A stretch of 64,000 nucleotides of DNA from contig NZ_JABAFC010000002.1 in assembly GCF_012843435.1 (NCBI RefSeq), positions 124,001 through 188,000 of the forward strand, read 5' to 3'. The first letter of the stretch is position 1, and each line of letters begins with the position of its first letter. Under the pieces are notes generated by a model that worked only from the letters and a program-made list of their open reading frames with translations, was not told the DNA's origin and did not search any database. The translations under genes and the position numbers were made by a program. Of this stretch, positions 44,240 through 53,338 are shown one piece after another. This DNA is from Psychrobacillus sp. BL-248-WT-3 (lineage in GTDB: Bacteria > Bacillota > Bacilli > Bacillales_A > Planococcaceae).

Positions 44240-44261
44240 CAGAGGTTGCTTAGAACCTCTG
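44240..44261 (+). terminator. Hairpin after the flavoprotein gene
   Basis: CAGAGGTT/AACCTCTG arms with a 6-base loop, but no T-run; weak terminator or mere hairpin. Confidence 0.4.
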
Positions 44262-44362
44262 TCCCCTCTCTAAAATTAGCTTATGAATCTATATCATTCG
44301 CTAATTCTTTGTACTTGTAAGCTATCTGGCTTATAATTCTTATAATAAATAGGAGGGATTCT

Positions 44363-44980
44363 GTGAAAAAATGGTTTTATCCACTAGGATTTGTTACATT
44401 ACTAGGGTTTACAATGCTGTTTTTGAATATAGCTAAAGATGAAGTAGTGTCGTTAGATCAAAAAATGGGCAACCTTCTTGAAGGTAATTCATTTATCACA
44501 GCATTTCACTATTTTGGTGATACCAAATTTATTTTACTTATCGCGTTATTAATTATTTTATTATTATGGATACGTTCTCATAATTATCGAGGCATGCTAT
44601 TTGTTTTATTTACGGTTGGAGTAGGGAATGCCTTGAACCAGCTGCTTAAAAGAGTAATCCAACGAGAGCGTCCCGACGTCCCTTCCCAATTAGAAACTTA
44701 TAGTTTCCCCTCTGGTCATGCGATGGTTGGCCTGCTCTATTTGTTTACAATTGCTTATTTAGCTACTGAGCATCAGACTAATAGAAAAATTACCGTAACC
44801 ATTTGGTTGGGGGCCATATTCATGTCCGTCATGATAGGACTTTCTCGAATAGCAGAGTCTCGACACTATGCATCCGATGTGTTTGCTGGGTGGATGGTAG
44901 GGTATACATGGTTTGTACTGGTGGCTCTTTGGTACGAATATAGAAAGCGTAAGAGAAAAAATAAAAAGAATAGATTATAA
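44363..44980 (+). CDS. PAP2-family membrane phosphatase
   Basis: 205 residues, six helices. All three motifs of the lipid phosphatase superfamily are present: KRVIQRERP (C1), PSGHAM (C2) and SRIAESRHYASDVFAGW (C3), with the catalytic histidines. Likely hydrolyses phosphatidate, phosphatidylglycerol phosphate or undecaprenyl pyrophosphate at the outer face; which is unknown. The C-terminus is a basic tail. AGGAGGG precedes a GTG start. The UDG gene follows 46 bases on, past a hairpin. Confidence 0.9.
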   Translation: MKKWFYPLGFVTLLGFTMLFLNIAKDEVVSLDQKMGNLLEGNSFITAFHYFGDTKFILLIALLIILLLWIRSHNYRGMLFVLFTVGVGNALNQLLKRVIQRERPDVPSQLETYSFPSGHAMVGLLYLFTIAYLATEHQTNRKITVTIWLGAIFMSVMIGLSRIAESRHYASDVFAGWMVGYTWFVLVALWYEYRKRKRKNKKNRL

Positions 44981-45012
44981 ATCCTTTCCGATTCGTGGAG
45001 AGGATTTTTTGT
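44980..45012 (+). terminator. Terminator of the PAP2 gene
   Basis: AATCCTTTCC/GGAGAGGATT arms plus T-run, just ahead of the next ribosome binding site. Confidence 0.7.
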
Positions 45013-45026
45013 AAGGAGGGAAAAAA

Positions 45027-45677
45027 GTGTTTGAGATACCGAACCATTTAATGGATATATGCATAAAAAGAATAGAGGGATCACCGGTTGAAGGTTTTGT
45101 AAAAGGTAAAGGACCGAGAAAGCCTACTCTTATGCTCGTGGGAGAAGCACCTGGAGAGAACGAGGCTATACAAGGTCTCCCTTTTGTAGGGAGAGCAGGG
45201 GAGGAACTAAAAAAATCGTTAGCTAGTATAGGACTAACAAGAGAAGATGTATATATGACAAGTGCTGTAAGAAGCCGTCCATTCATATGGAAAGATAAAA
45301 AAGAAAGAAACGGTGAGTCTGTAAAAAAGAAGTATAATCGCCCACCCACTCAAAGTGAGATCATTGCTCATGCTCCAATATTAGATTTTGAACTATTAAA
45401 TATTTCTCCATTACTAATCGTTACGTTAGGTAATGTGGGATTACAACGCTTACTTGGAAAAAGTGCGACAGTTTCTAAATTACACGGTCAATTATTGCAA
45501 AGACCGGTTCAAATTTTAGAGTCTTTAAACTCCACCCAATATACTTGGTCTAGTGAAACTTATACAATTATTCCAACCTATCATCCTGCTTCTGTATTCT
45601 ATCGCCCTTCCAACAGAGAATTTCTAGAAGATGATTGGAAAACGATAGGGGATTACATTAAAACGCAAAAATTTTGA
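45027..45677 (+). CDS. Uracil-DNA glycosylase, family 4-like without Fe-S cysteines
   Basis: 216 residues. Family-4 motifs: MLVGEAPGENEAIQGLPFVGRAGEEL (about 36-61), VYMTSAVRSRPF, LLIVTLGNVGLQRLLG, and the catalytic HPAS in IIPTYHPASVFYR. Classical family 4 enzymes carry four cysteines for a 4Fe-4S cluster; this protein has only one (about residue 12), so no cluster is likely. It removes uracil from DNA by analogy. GTG start with AAGGAGGG. Confidence 0.88.
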   Translation: MFEIPNHLMDICIKRIEGSPVEGFVKGKGPRKPTLMLVGEAPGENEAIQGLPFVGRAGEELKKSLASIGLTREDVYMTSAVRSRPFIWKDKKERNGESVKKKYNRPPTQSEIIAHAPILDFELLNISPLLIVTLGNVGLQRLLGKSATVSKLHGQLLQRPVQILESLNSTQYTWSSETYTIIPTYHPASVFYRPSNREFLEDDWKTIGDYIKTQKF

Positions 45678-45760
45678 CACTTTCTTAGGTTGAAGAAAGT
45701 TGCTTAAAGGAAACTTTTTAAGTATAATAAGCTTAAATTAGAGAGAAAGAAGATGGGTCA

Positions 45761-46570
45761 ATGGATGGAAATGTAGTTTTTGCATTATTACTTACTTTAT
45801 TTGCTGGCCTAGCTACTGGAATAGGGAGCTTATTGTCTTTACTTACTACTAGAACAAACAAAAAGTTCCTATCTGTAGCACTTGGGTTTTCAGCTGGCGT
45901 GATGATTTATGTTTCCCTCGTAGAGATATTTGTTAAGGCCAAAGATTCATTAGTAGAAGAGCTAGGTTCTACTAATGGCTATTGGGTTACTTTAGCTGGT
46001 TTCTTCGGCGGGATGTTTTTCATCGCTTTAATAGATAGGTTGATTCCTTCACATGAAAATCCGCATGAAGTAAAAGGTGTTGAGGATATGAAACTCAAAC
46101 CAGCGAATGCAGAAGATGCTCGTTTAATGAAAATGGGTATGTTTACTGCACTTGCTATTGGTATTCATAATTTCCCAGAGGGGATTGCAACCTTTGCTTC
46201 AGCATTACAGGATCCTAACCTTGGTATAGCAATAGCTATTGCAGTAGCTATTCATAATATTCCAGAGGGGATTGCCGTAGCGGTTCCTATATTTTATGCT
46301 ACGGGTAGTCGAATGAAAGCATTTAAACTTTCATTCCTATCCGGGCTGGCAGAACCAGTAGGTGCTTTAGTTGCCTTTCTAATATTGATGCCATTTTTAA
46401 ATGGTGTAATGTTCGGGATAATTTTTGCGGCAGTTGCCGGTATTATGGTATTTATTTCGTTAGATGAGCTATTGCCTGCTGCGAAGAAGTATGATGAAAC
46501 TCATTCTTCAATGTATGGGGTTGTAGCTGGGATGCTTGTGATGGCTTTAAGTTTAGTATTAATGGCATAA
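45761..46570 (+). CDS. zupT: ZIP-family zinc transporter ZupT
   Basis: 269 residues, eight helices. Helices IV and V carry the metal-binding pair HNFPEGIATFASAL and HNIPEGIAVAVPIF. SAGVMIYVSLVEIFVKAKDS is the conserved third-helix element. A histidine-poor loop lies between helices III and IV. It imports zinc and other divalent metals. The ribosome binding site (AGAAAGAAGA) is weak. Monocistronic; I see no Zur box upstream. Confidence 0.93.
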   Translation: MDGNVVFALLLTLFAGLATGIGSLLSLLTTRTNKKFLSVALGFSAGVMIYVSLVEIFVKAKDSLVEELGSTNGYWVTLAGFFGGMFFIALIDRLIPSHENPHEVKGVEDMKLKPANAEDARLMKMGMFTALAIGIHNFPEGIATFASALQDPNLGIAIAIAVAIHNIPEGIAVAVPIFYATGSRMKAFKLSFLSGLAEPVGALVAFLILMPFLNGVMFGIIFAAVAGIMVFISLDELLPAAKKYDETHSSMYGVVAGMLVMALSLVLMA

Positions 46571-46620
46571 AAAAGGCAGTGAAGTTCTCCTCGTGATGAG
46601 AGACTTTCACTGCTTTTTAT
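46571..46620. terminator. Bidirectional terminator between zupT and thrB
   Basis: AAAAGGCAGTGAA/TTTCACTGCTTTTT arms between convergent genes. Confidence 0.88.
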
Positions 46621-46643
46621 ATGAACAGAGCGGAGATTCCTAT

Positions 46644-47585
46644 TTAAATAGAGGAAAGCTGAGGTGGCCGTTTTGATACCGCTTTGCTTGGTTTTTGCTT
46701 TAAAGAAACAATTCCTGTTTTATTGATAGAGGTTGGTACAAATTCAAAGCTAGGAAAAGAGTCTTTCATTTGAGAGATAAACTCCATTTCCTTTCCTTTT
46801 TGTACAAGAGACAACAGGGTAGGACCAGCACCACTAATGCAAGTACCGAAAGCACCAGCTTTTTTTGCTGCAATTTTTAGAGCTCTACTATGTGGGATTA
46901 GGTCTAATCGATAAGGCTCATGAAACAAATCCTCTTCCATGTATATACCTGCCTGCTCAAAGGACTGAGAGAGGAAAGCAGCTACCAATAAATTTGCAGA
47001 AGCACTAGCCTGTGTCGCGATTGGTCGTGTGTAATGCTCAGGTAAGACATTTCTAGCTAGTTCTGTTTTAAGCTCAAATGAAGGAATAGCTAATACAAAA
47101 CTAGCATTTATATGGTATGAATGAAAAACGTGAATTTCTCCATAATCAGTACTAGAAGATATAGTAAAGCCTCCAAAAATCGAGGCAGCCGCATTATCAG
47201 GATGGCCTTCTATCATTGTAGCTATTTTTAGCTTGTCATGGGCAGTCAGCTGAAGCTCTAGCAATTGATTGGCTACCTCAATTCCAGCAACTACTGCAGA
47301 CGCACTACTTCCCATACCGCGGGCTAGAGGGATTTCGCTTTTTAATCGTAATGCACAAGCAGGTAGTTCCAGTCCATGCATAGCTGCTGTTTTAGAAGCA
47401 GCCTGGACAATCAGATGATCGGCTGGGTCGGAGACGACTGGTAGATTCTCAGTCAAATTTTCGATAGAAGGCTGGGGAGCAAGTTCTACCTCAACTTCTA
47501 AATACTTGTCTAATGCAATACCTATTGAGTCAAAACCAGGACCTAAGTTTGCTGTGCTTGCTGGTATTGAAATAGTCCATGTCAT
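46644..47585 (-). CDS. thrB: Homoserine kinase
   Basis: GHMP-family kinase phosphorylating homoserine in threonine biosynthesis. 313 residues; the C-terminal 20 are basic. STANLGPGFDSIGIAL at the N-terminus, the ATP loop PLARGMGSSASAVVAGIEVANQLL (about 89-112) and GAFGTCISGAGPTLLSL near the end are diagnostic. The start codon overlaps the thrC stop by one base, so the two are coupled. A shared terminator follows. Confidence 0.96.
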   Translation of the reverse strand: MTWTISIPASTANLGPGFDSIGIALDKYLEVEVELAPQPSIENLTENLPVVSDPADHLIVQAASKTAAMHGLELPACALRLKSEIPLARGMGSSASAVVAGIEVANQLLELQLTAHDKLKIATMIEGHPDNAAASIFGGFTISSSTDYGEIHVFHSYHINASFVLAIPSFELKTELARNVLPEHYTRPIATQASASANLLVAAFLSQSFEQAGIYMEEDLFHEPYRLDLIPHSRALKIAAKKAGAFGTCISGAGPTLLSLVQKGKEMEFISQMKDSFPSFEFVPTSINKTGIVSLKQKPSKAVSKRPPQLSSI

Positions 47586-48643
47586 TATGCGAGCACCCCC
47601 TCTATAAATGCACTTAGTGCAGTTGCGTTACTTTCAATTTTATGTGGTGGTTCCACTTTTACATCAATTGCAGTTTGCGGATCCTTTAACCCGTTTCCAG
47701 TTAGAATGGCAACGACCTTGCTGCCAGGTTTTATCTTACCTTCCTTGACAGATCTTAAAACTCCAGCGATGGATGCACAGGATGCAGGTTCTGCAAAGAT
47801 ACCCTCTCTACTAGCAATTAGCTTATATGCCGCAATCATCTCATCATCAGATACAGCCTCGATAAGTCCTCCTGATTCATCCCTTGCAGCAACGGCATAT
47901 TCCCAGCTTGCTGGATTACCGATCCGAATGGCTGTGGCAATTGTCTCAGGAAATTCTATAGGTTTGCCTTGAACTATAGCGGCAGCACCCTCTGCTTCAA
48001 AACCAAATATTTTGGGTAGTCCAGTTTGCTTTTTGTCGTTATATTCTTTAAACCCCTTCCAATAGGCTGTAATATTCCCGGCATTGCCAACTGGTATTGC
48101 TAAATAATTTGGAGCAGCTCCAAGTACATCGCAAATCTCGAAAGATGCAGTTTTTTGTCCTTCTATTCTATAAGGATTTACAGAGTTTACTAGAGTAATC
48201 GGGGAAGATTCACTAATAGTACGAACCATATCTAATGCCACGTCAAAGTTACCTTCTATTTGAATAACTTCAGCTCCATACATATAAGCCTGAGCTAGTT
48301 TCCCAGCAGCGACCTTCCCCTCAGGTATGACAATTACTGCACGCATTCCGGCTCTTGCTGCATAGGCAGCTGCAGCAGCTGAAGTGTTACCAGTAGATGC
48401 ACAAATAACTGCTTTGCTACCTTCCTCTTTCGCCTTAGCTACTGCAAATACCATTCCTCTATCTTTGAAGGATCCTGTTGGATTTGCTCCTTCTATTTTT
48501 GCGAATAGCTCAATTCCTAATTCTTCTGATAAATTTTCTAATTTAATAAGAGGGGTATTCCCCTCTAATAATGTAAGTTTAGGTGTATTTTCTGTAACAG
48601 GTAAGAATTCTTTATATTGTTCAATAAGTCCTTGCCAAGCCAT
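47585..48643 (-). CDS. thrC: Threonine synthase
   Basis: PLP enzyme making threonine from O-phosphohomoserine, 352 residues, the short Bacillus-type form. PLP lysine lies in [16 protein letters not shown] (about 54-69), the phosphate-binding [18 protein letters not shown] follows, and [14 protein letters not shown] is conserved. It comes first in a thrC-thrB pair; B. subtilis has hom before thrC, but no homoserine dehydrogenase gene is present here. AAGGGCGG lies upstream of ATG. Confidence 0.97.
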   Translation of the reverse strand: MAWQGLIEQYKEFLPVTENTPKLTLLEGNTPLIKLENLSEELGIELFAKIEGANPTGSFKDRGMVFAVAKAKEEGSKAVICASTGNTSAAAAAYAARAGMRAVIVIPEGKVAAGKLAQAYMYGAEVIQIEGNFDVALDMVRTISESSPITLVNSVNPYRIEGQKTASFEICDVLGAAPNYLAIPVGNAGNITAYWKGFKEYNDKKQTGLPKIFGFEAEGAAAIVQGKPIEFPETIATAIRIGNPASWEYAVAARDESGGLIEAVSDDEMIAAYKLIASREGIFAEPASCASIAGVLRSVKEGKIKPGSKVVAILTGNGLKDPQTAIDVKVEPPHKIESNATALSAFIEGVLA

Positions 48644-48741
48644 GTAAATTTCCGCCCTTCTGTTCTTCTTGAGTAAACATTTGTATTTGTATAAAGGACA
48701 TTTTACTCTAAATATTTCAAAAAAACAAGAAAAAATTTATA

Positions 48742-48770
48742 TTGTAAGTTACCTAAACAATGAGTATACT
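48742..48770 (+). promoter_or_regulatory. Sigma-A promoter of niaP
   Basis: TTGTAA, 17-bp spacer, TATACT in the intergenic region between thrC and the transporter. Confidence 0.65.
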
Positions 48771-48792
48771 AATCATGTAAACTAAAAACATT

Positions 48793-48811
48793 ACAGGTGT
48801 AAAGACAGGGG
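48793..48811 (+). promoter_or_regulatory. Possible NiaR-type operator
   Basis: ACAGGTGTAAAGACAGGGG resembles the niacin-responsive repressor site built of ACAnnTGT half-repeats; the second half is degraded. It lies about 20 bases past the -10 box and overlaps the ribosome binding site. Confidence 0.35.
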
Positions 48812-48817
48812 AAGAGA

Positions 48818-50044
48818 ATGACTACAATTAATGAAAAAAAAGTTAGTAAACAAAAGCCATTATCTAAAAATAAATTGCTTGGTATAGCAGGGCTAGCATG
48901 GATGTTCGATGCAATGGACGTCGGGATTTTATCTTTCGTTATCGCAGCCTTAGCTACTGAGTGGGCACTAACCCCAAATGAAATGGGCTGGATTGGAAGT
49001 GTTAACTCCATTGGTATGGCAGTAGGTGCTCTAGTATTTGGAGTATTGGCCGATAAGGTTGGCAGAAAGAAAATATTTATGATAACGCTCATCTTGTTTT
49101 CCGTAGCAAGTGGTCTATCTGCTTTAACTACCACGTTAATTGCATTTTTAGCTCTACGCTTTCTTGTAGGTATGGGGCTAGGGGGAGAGCTACCTGTTGC
49201 GTCTACTTTAGTGTCAGAAAGTGTGGAGGCAAAGGAAAGAGGACGAGTAGTTGTCTTACTAGAAAGCTTCTGGGCAGCTGGTTGGATTATTTCCGCATTG
49301 ATTGCTTACTTTATAATTCCTGACTATGGTTGGAGAGTTGCACTATTGATCACTGCGTTACCTGCGTTTTATGCGATCTATTTACGTTTAAAGCTACCTG
49401 ACTCTCCAAAATATACTGAAAAAAATACTGAAACTAGATCTATCATCCAAAATATGAAGGGTGTATGGGCAAAGAAGTATGCAAAAGCGACACTCATGTT
49501 ATGGATTGTCTGGTTTACTGTCGTGTTTTCTTATTACGGGATGTTTTTATGGCTACCGAGTGTGATGGTTATGAAAGGTTTCTCTCTTATCCAAAGCTTT
49601 GAGTATGTTCTCATTATGACCTTAGCCCAATTACCTGGTTATTTTTCTGCTGCTTGGCTAATTGAGAAAGCAGGACGTAAATTTGTTCTTGTTACCTATT
49701 TGTTAGGGACTGCGGCAAGTGCTTTTGTATTTGGGTCTGCAGAAACAACAGCGGTCTTGATCGTATCTGGTATGCTGCTGTCCTTCTTTAACTTGGGAGC
49801 GTGGGGAGCATTGTATGCATACTCACCAGAGCAGTATCCAACTGTTATTCGTGCAACAGGATCAGGTATGGCTGCATCTGTCGGACGTATTGGTGGAATA
49901 CTTGGCCCATTATTAGTAGGTTCTCTAGTGACTGCTGGGTATGAAATTGGATGGATTTTTGGTATCTTCTGTATTGCCATTATCATAGGTGTAATAGCAA
50001 TTATATTTTTAGGAACGGAAACTAAACAAGTGGAACTAGAATAA
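48818..50044 (+). CDS. niaP: MFS transporter, NiaP/YceI-like niacin permease
   Basis: Twelve-helix MFS transporter of the sugar/acid porter branch, 408 residues. Helix 1 AWMFDAMDVGILSFVIAALA, MFS motif A GVLADKVGRKKIF, FLVGMGLGGELPVASTLVSE and the second-half ATGSGMAASVGRIGGILGP fit the NiaP group that imports nicotinate and nicotinamide. The substrate is inferred from this likeness and a NiaR-like site upstream. AGGGGA precedes ATG. Divergent from thrC. Confidence 0.82.
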   Translation: MTTINEKKVSKQKPLSKNKLLGIAGLAWMFDAMDVGILSFVIAALATEWALTPNEMGWIGSVNSIGMAVGALVFGVLADKVGRKKIFMITLILFSVASGLSALTTTLIAFLALRFLVGMGLGGELPVASTLVSESVEAKERGRVVVLLESFWAAGWIISALIAYFIIPDYGWRVALLITALPAFYAIYLRLKLPDSPKYTEKNTETRSIIQNMKGVWAKKYAKATLMLWIVWFTVVFSYYGMFLWLPSVMVMKGFSLIQSFEYVLIMTLAQLPGYFSAAWLIEKAGRKFVLVTYLLGTAASAFVFGSAETTAVLIVSGMLLSFFNLGAWGALYAYSPEQYPTVIRATGSGMAASVGRIGGILGPLLVGSLVTAGYEIGWIFGIFCIAIIIGVIAIIFLGTETKQVELE

Positions 50045-50049
50045 GAAGT

Positions 50050-50083
50050 TAAAAAGCTGCTTCCTATGAGGCAGTTTTTTTAT
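50050..50083 (+). terminator. Terminator of niaP
   Basis: CTGC..CCT/AGG.CAG hairpin with a run of T right before the repeat array. Confidence 0.75.
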
Positions 50084-50092
50084 TGTTTAGGA

Positions 50093-50655
50093 AATTCTTC
50101 CTCGCTTTTTCCCATTTACCTGTCGAGGCAGAGATAGGCGCTTGCGCTTTTCTTGATGTCTAGCTCCATCGCCTTGCCCCTCGGGGTCAAATGGATAAAA
50201 GCTCCGGTGGCTGGGGAGCTGCCTCCTCGCTTTTCCCCATTTGCCTGTCGGGTCAGAACAGGCGCCTGCGCTTTTCTTGATGTCTAGCTCCATCGCTTTG
50301 CCCCTCGGGTCAAATGGTTAAAAGCTCCGGTGGCTGAGGAGCTGCCTCCTCGCTTTTCCCCATTTGCCTGTCGGGTCAGAACAGGCGCTTGCGCTTTTCT
50401 TGATGTCTAGCTCCATCGCCTTGCCCCTCGGGGTCAAATGGATGAAAGCTCCGGTGGCTGGGGAGCTGCCTCCTCGCTTTTCCCCATTTGCCTGTCGGGT
50501 CAGAACAGGCGCCTGCGCTTTTCTTGATGTCTAGCTCCATCGCCTTGCCCCTCGGGTCAAATGGTTAAAAGCTCCGGTGGCTGAGGAGCTGCCTCCTCGC
50601 TTTTCCCCATTTGCCTGTCGGGTCAGAACAGGCGCTTGCGCTTTTCTTGTTTGTC
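50093..50655. repeat. Tandem array of the dispersed repeat, about 124-bp units, 247-bp higher-order period
   Basis: Four full units start TGTCTAGCTCCATCG at 50157, 50281, 50404 and 50528, with a partial unit before them. Units 1 and 3 share GGGGTCAAATGGAT and GGCGCCTGCGC; units 2 and 4 share GGGTCAAATGGTT and GGCGCTTGCGC. The 1-to-3 and 2-to-4 spacings are both 247, with about one difference each, so a dimer was duplicated recently. No gene: the open frames are translations of the repeat. Confidence 0.92.
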
Positions 50656-50710
50656 TCTTGGTTAAAAAATAGTACAATGAAGTTATCTCATATAAAGGGG
50701 GATATTAAAA

Positions 50711-51241
50711 ATGCCAGGCTCAAAACACAAAAAGATACTAATAATTGGTTCTAGTGGAGCGGGTAAATCTACTTTTTCAAAGCAGCTCGCTAAAAAGTGG
50801 GATTTGCCATTGGTTCATTTAGATTCCCTCTATTGGAACGAGGGGTGGGTCCCGGTTTCCAAAGATGAGTTCATAGAAAAGGTAAAAAAGAAGCTTGAAG
50901 AGGATCAATGGATTATAGATGGAAACTTCAACTCAACACTTGAGTGGAGAGTGAAGTATGCTGATTTAATCATATTTTTGGATTTTCGACGAACACTCTG
51001 TACATATAGAGTATTAAAACGGGTTTGGACACACCATGGGAAGACTAGAGATGACATGGCTTCCGGCTGTAATGAGAAATTAGATTGGGATTTTCTAAAG
51101 TTCGTCTGGGGCTTTCCAAGTAAAGTCAGGCCAACCATACTCAAGGTACTGTCTGAAGCTGGTAAGAGCAGGGACATATGCATATTAAGAAATCCTAAGG
51201 AACTAAAGACATTTTTAAATACTGTTTCACCAGTAAAATGA
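50711..51241 (+). CDS. P-loop kinase-like ATPase, FlaR/topology-modulation family
   Basis: 176 residues resembling adenylate kinase. Walker A IIGSSGAGKSTFSKQLA (about 11-27), lid-type VHLDSLYWNEGW, IIDGNFNSTLEWRVKYADLIIFLDF and YRVLKRVWTHHGKTRDDMASGCNEKLDWDFL are the conserved blocks of this family, sometimes called DNA topology modulation protein. The true substrate is unknown; a small-molecule kinase is likely. AAGGGGG before ATG. Followed 21 bases later by the CoA-transferase gene. Confidence 0.85.
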   Translation: MPGSKHKKILIIGSSGAGKSTFSKQLAKKWDLPLVHLDSLYWNEGWVPVSKDEFIEKVKKKLEEDQWIIDGNFNSTLEWRVKYADLIIFLDFRRTLCTYRVLKRVWTHHGKTRDDMASGCNEKLDWDFLKFVWGFPSKVRPTILKVLSEAGKSRDICILRNPKELKTFLNTVSPVK

Positions 51242-51262
51242 AATATATTAGGGGTGTAAAAA

Positions 51263-52537
51263 ATGAAAGAAAAAATATTGAGTGACAGGCAAATAATCGA
51301 GTTAATACCTCCGAATGCAGATATCATTCTGCCTTTAACAAATGGAGAACCACATAAGCTTTTAGATATATTAGAAGAAAATGCTCATGACTTAACGAAT
51401 GTAAAGGTGCATCAGCTGTTGGCATTAAAGCATCGTCCTTATATGGAAGGTGCCTATCCTGGAAAGTTAAAGCATGTTTCTTACTTTCTAAGTGGAGCAA
51501 CACGAAAGGCATTCCATCAAGGTCTTGTCGACTTAGTGCCAAATCACTTTCATGAGATGCCTAGAATTCTAAGGTCATCCACGAATCTTTCGATGGTTAT
51601 GGCAGTTGCATCTCCTATGGATGAATTTGGGTACTTTTCCTTGGGGACACAGGCAGATATAGTGAGTGAGTTTATTGGAACAGTGCCATTCATATTAGAA
51701 GTGAATGAGCATATGCCAAGAACATTTGGTCAAAATCAAGTTCATATTAGTCAAATACTTGGTTATGTAGAAAATAATCGTCCTTTATTAGAAGATGTGG
51801 CGCCCCCGATCGGAGACAAGGACCTGAAAATTGCAGAGTATGTTACTGATATGATTGATAACGGAGATACGTTACAAATTGGAATAGGTTCTATTCCAAA
51901 TGCAGTTGTAAGCCTACTAAAAAATCATAAGCATTTAGGAATCCACACGGAAATGTTTGTAGATGGAATTGTCGACTTAGTGGAGGCGGGTGCTATTGAT
52001 GGTACACAAAAATTTACGAACAGAGGAAAAATAGTAGCTACTTTTGCGCATGGATCCAAGAAGTTGTATGACTTTCTAAACAATAATCCATCAGTAGAGT
52101 TTTTACCGGTTAGTGTTGTAAATGACCCGCGTGAAATTGCAAAGGAAGAACGAATTGTATCTATTAATGCGACTACTGAGGTAGATCTGTATGGACAATG
52201 TGCTTCTGAGACAGTTGCAGGTAAATATTATTCATCTTCAGGTGGACAAGCTGATTTTGCAAGGGGAGTAAGATTTTCTGAAAAAGGAAAAGGCTTTGTA
52301 TGTATGACATCAACAGCAAAAAATGATGAGATTTCTCGCATTAAGCTTTCGTTAACACCTGGGTCTATAGTGACTACATCTAAAAATGACATTGATATGA
52401 TTGTCACCGAATACGGCGTAGCTAGTATGTTCGGCAAGCCGATTTCCAAGCGGGCTGAGCAGCTGATTTCAATCGCTCATCCTAAGTTCCGAGAAGAGCT
52501 CACATTTGAAGCGAAAAAGATGGGGCTAATTTTATAA
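51263..52537 (+). CDS. Acetyl-CoA hydrolase/CoA-transferase family protein
   Basis: 424 residues with both N- and C-terminal acetyl-CoA hydrolase/transferase domains. DTLQIGIGSIPNAVVSLLKNH (about 210-230), catalytic-glutamate region VSINATTEVDLYGQCASE (about 290-307), and SSGGQADFARGV following. Closest to 4-hydroxybutyrate or acetate CoA-transferases; it moves CoA between acyl-CoA and a carboxylate. The substrate pair cannot be told. Its stop overlaps the next ATG (TAATG). AGGGGTG precedes ATG. Confidence 0.88.
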   Translation: MKEKILSDRQIIELIPPNADIILPLTNGEPHKLLDILEENAHDLTNVKVHQLLALKHRPYMEGAYPGKLKHVSYFLSGATRKAFHQGLVDLVPNHFHEMPRILRSSTNLSMVMAVASPMDEFGYFSLGTQADIVSEFIGTVPFILEVNEHMPRTFGQNQVHISQILGYVENNRPLLEDVAPPIGDKDLKIAEYVTDMIDNGDTLQIGIGSIPNAVVSLLKNHKHLGIHTEMFVDGIVDLVEAGAIDGTQKFTNRGKIVATFAHGSKKLYDFLNNNPSVEFLPVSVVNDPREIAKEERIVSINATTEVDLYGQCASETVAGKYYSSSGGQADFARGVRFSEKGKGFVCMTSTAKNDEISRIKLSLTPGSIVTTSKNDIDMIVTEYGVASMFGKPISKRAEQLISIAHPKFREELTFEAKKMGLIL

Positions 52538-53121
52538 TGAAACCAATCGAGCCTACTTTTTTTCATCAACCAACATTAGAGCTTGCAAGGGATTTAATAG
52601 GGAAGTACATAATCCATGAGCATGCTAGTGGTCTGTTAATTGGGAAAATTGTTGAGACGGAAGCCTATATGGGGGCAGAAGACCGAGCAGCTCATAGCTT
52701 TGGTAATCGAAGAACGAAGCGAACAGAAGTAATGTTCGGGGAGCCAGGACTAATTTATACGTATCAAATGCACACGCATACATTGATTAATGTAGTTGCA
52801 GCTCCAACGGGCATTCCACAAGCTATTTTAATACGTGCTGTAGAGCCAATAGAAGGTTTGGAACAGATGAAAGTGAATAGACGCGAGCTTCCCATGAAGC
52901 AATGGACAAACGGTCCAGGAAAGCTGACGAAGGCAATGGCTATTACAATGGATTACTATGGGCATCATTGGAGTGAAAAGCCTTTATATATGTCAGAGGG
53001 AGAGGTAGCTCCATCCATCTCTACTGGACCGCGCATTGGGATACAAAACAGTGGAGAAGCCGTTCATTATCCTTATCGTTTCTGGGAAACTGACAATCCA
53101 TATGTATCGAAAATGCGATAG
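52537..53121 (+). CDS. 3-methyladenine DNA glycosylase (AAG/MPG family)
   Basis: 194 residues; monofunctional base-excision repair enzyme removing alkylated purines. Diagnostic segments: ARDLIGKYIIHEH, GKIVETEAYMGAEDRAAHSFGNRRTKRTEVMFG with the catalytic glutamate, YTYQMHTHTLINVVA, AILIRAVEPIEG and GPGKLTKAM. Overlaps the CoA-transferase stop by one base, with no independent site. YxlJ-like. A terminator follows about 80 bases on. Confidence 0.95.
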   Translation: MKPIEPTFFHQPTLELARDLIGKYIIHEHASGLLIGKIVETEAYMGAEDRAAHSFGNRRTKRTEVMFGEPGLIYTYQMHTHTLINVVAAPTGIPQAILIRAVEPIEGLEQMKVNRRELPMKQWTNGPGKLTKAMAITMDYYGHHWSEKPLYMSEGEVAPSISTGPRIGIQNSGEAVHYPYRFWETDNPYVSKMR

Positions 53122-53200
53122 AACAACTAAAGTGCTGATTGATGGGTACAAAAGTCCTCAAGGAATCTTAAGCTAATTTTAACGAAGAAATAATGTAAAA

Positions 53201-53250
53201 AGAAAGAAGGCAATTCTGGTCTAAATCGAACAGAAGTGCCTTCTTTTTTT
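53201..53250 (+). terminator. Terminator of the MPG operon
   Basis: AAAGAAGGCA/TGCCTTCTTT arms, extended by an internal ATTCTG/CAGAAG pairing, plus T-run. Confidence 0.9.
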
Positions 53251-53338
53251 GAACATGAAAACATTTTAAATATCGTAAGTTTTTTGTGCCTTCTTACAGC
53301 TAGTTAGATGCATGAAATACCGTTTATATAGATATCTT

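Noticed and set aside
50087-50293. Open frame of 68 codons in the tandem array, minus strand
   Set aside because: Repeat translation with no ribosome binding site.
50157-50655. Possible CRISPR array
   Set aside because: The regular spacing comes from near-identical 124-bp tandem units; there are no short repeats with unique spacers and no cas genes.
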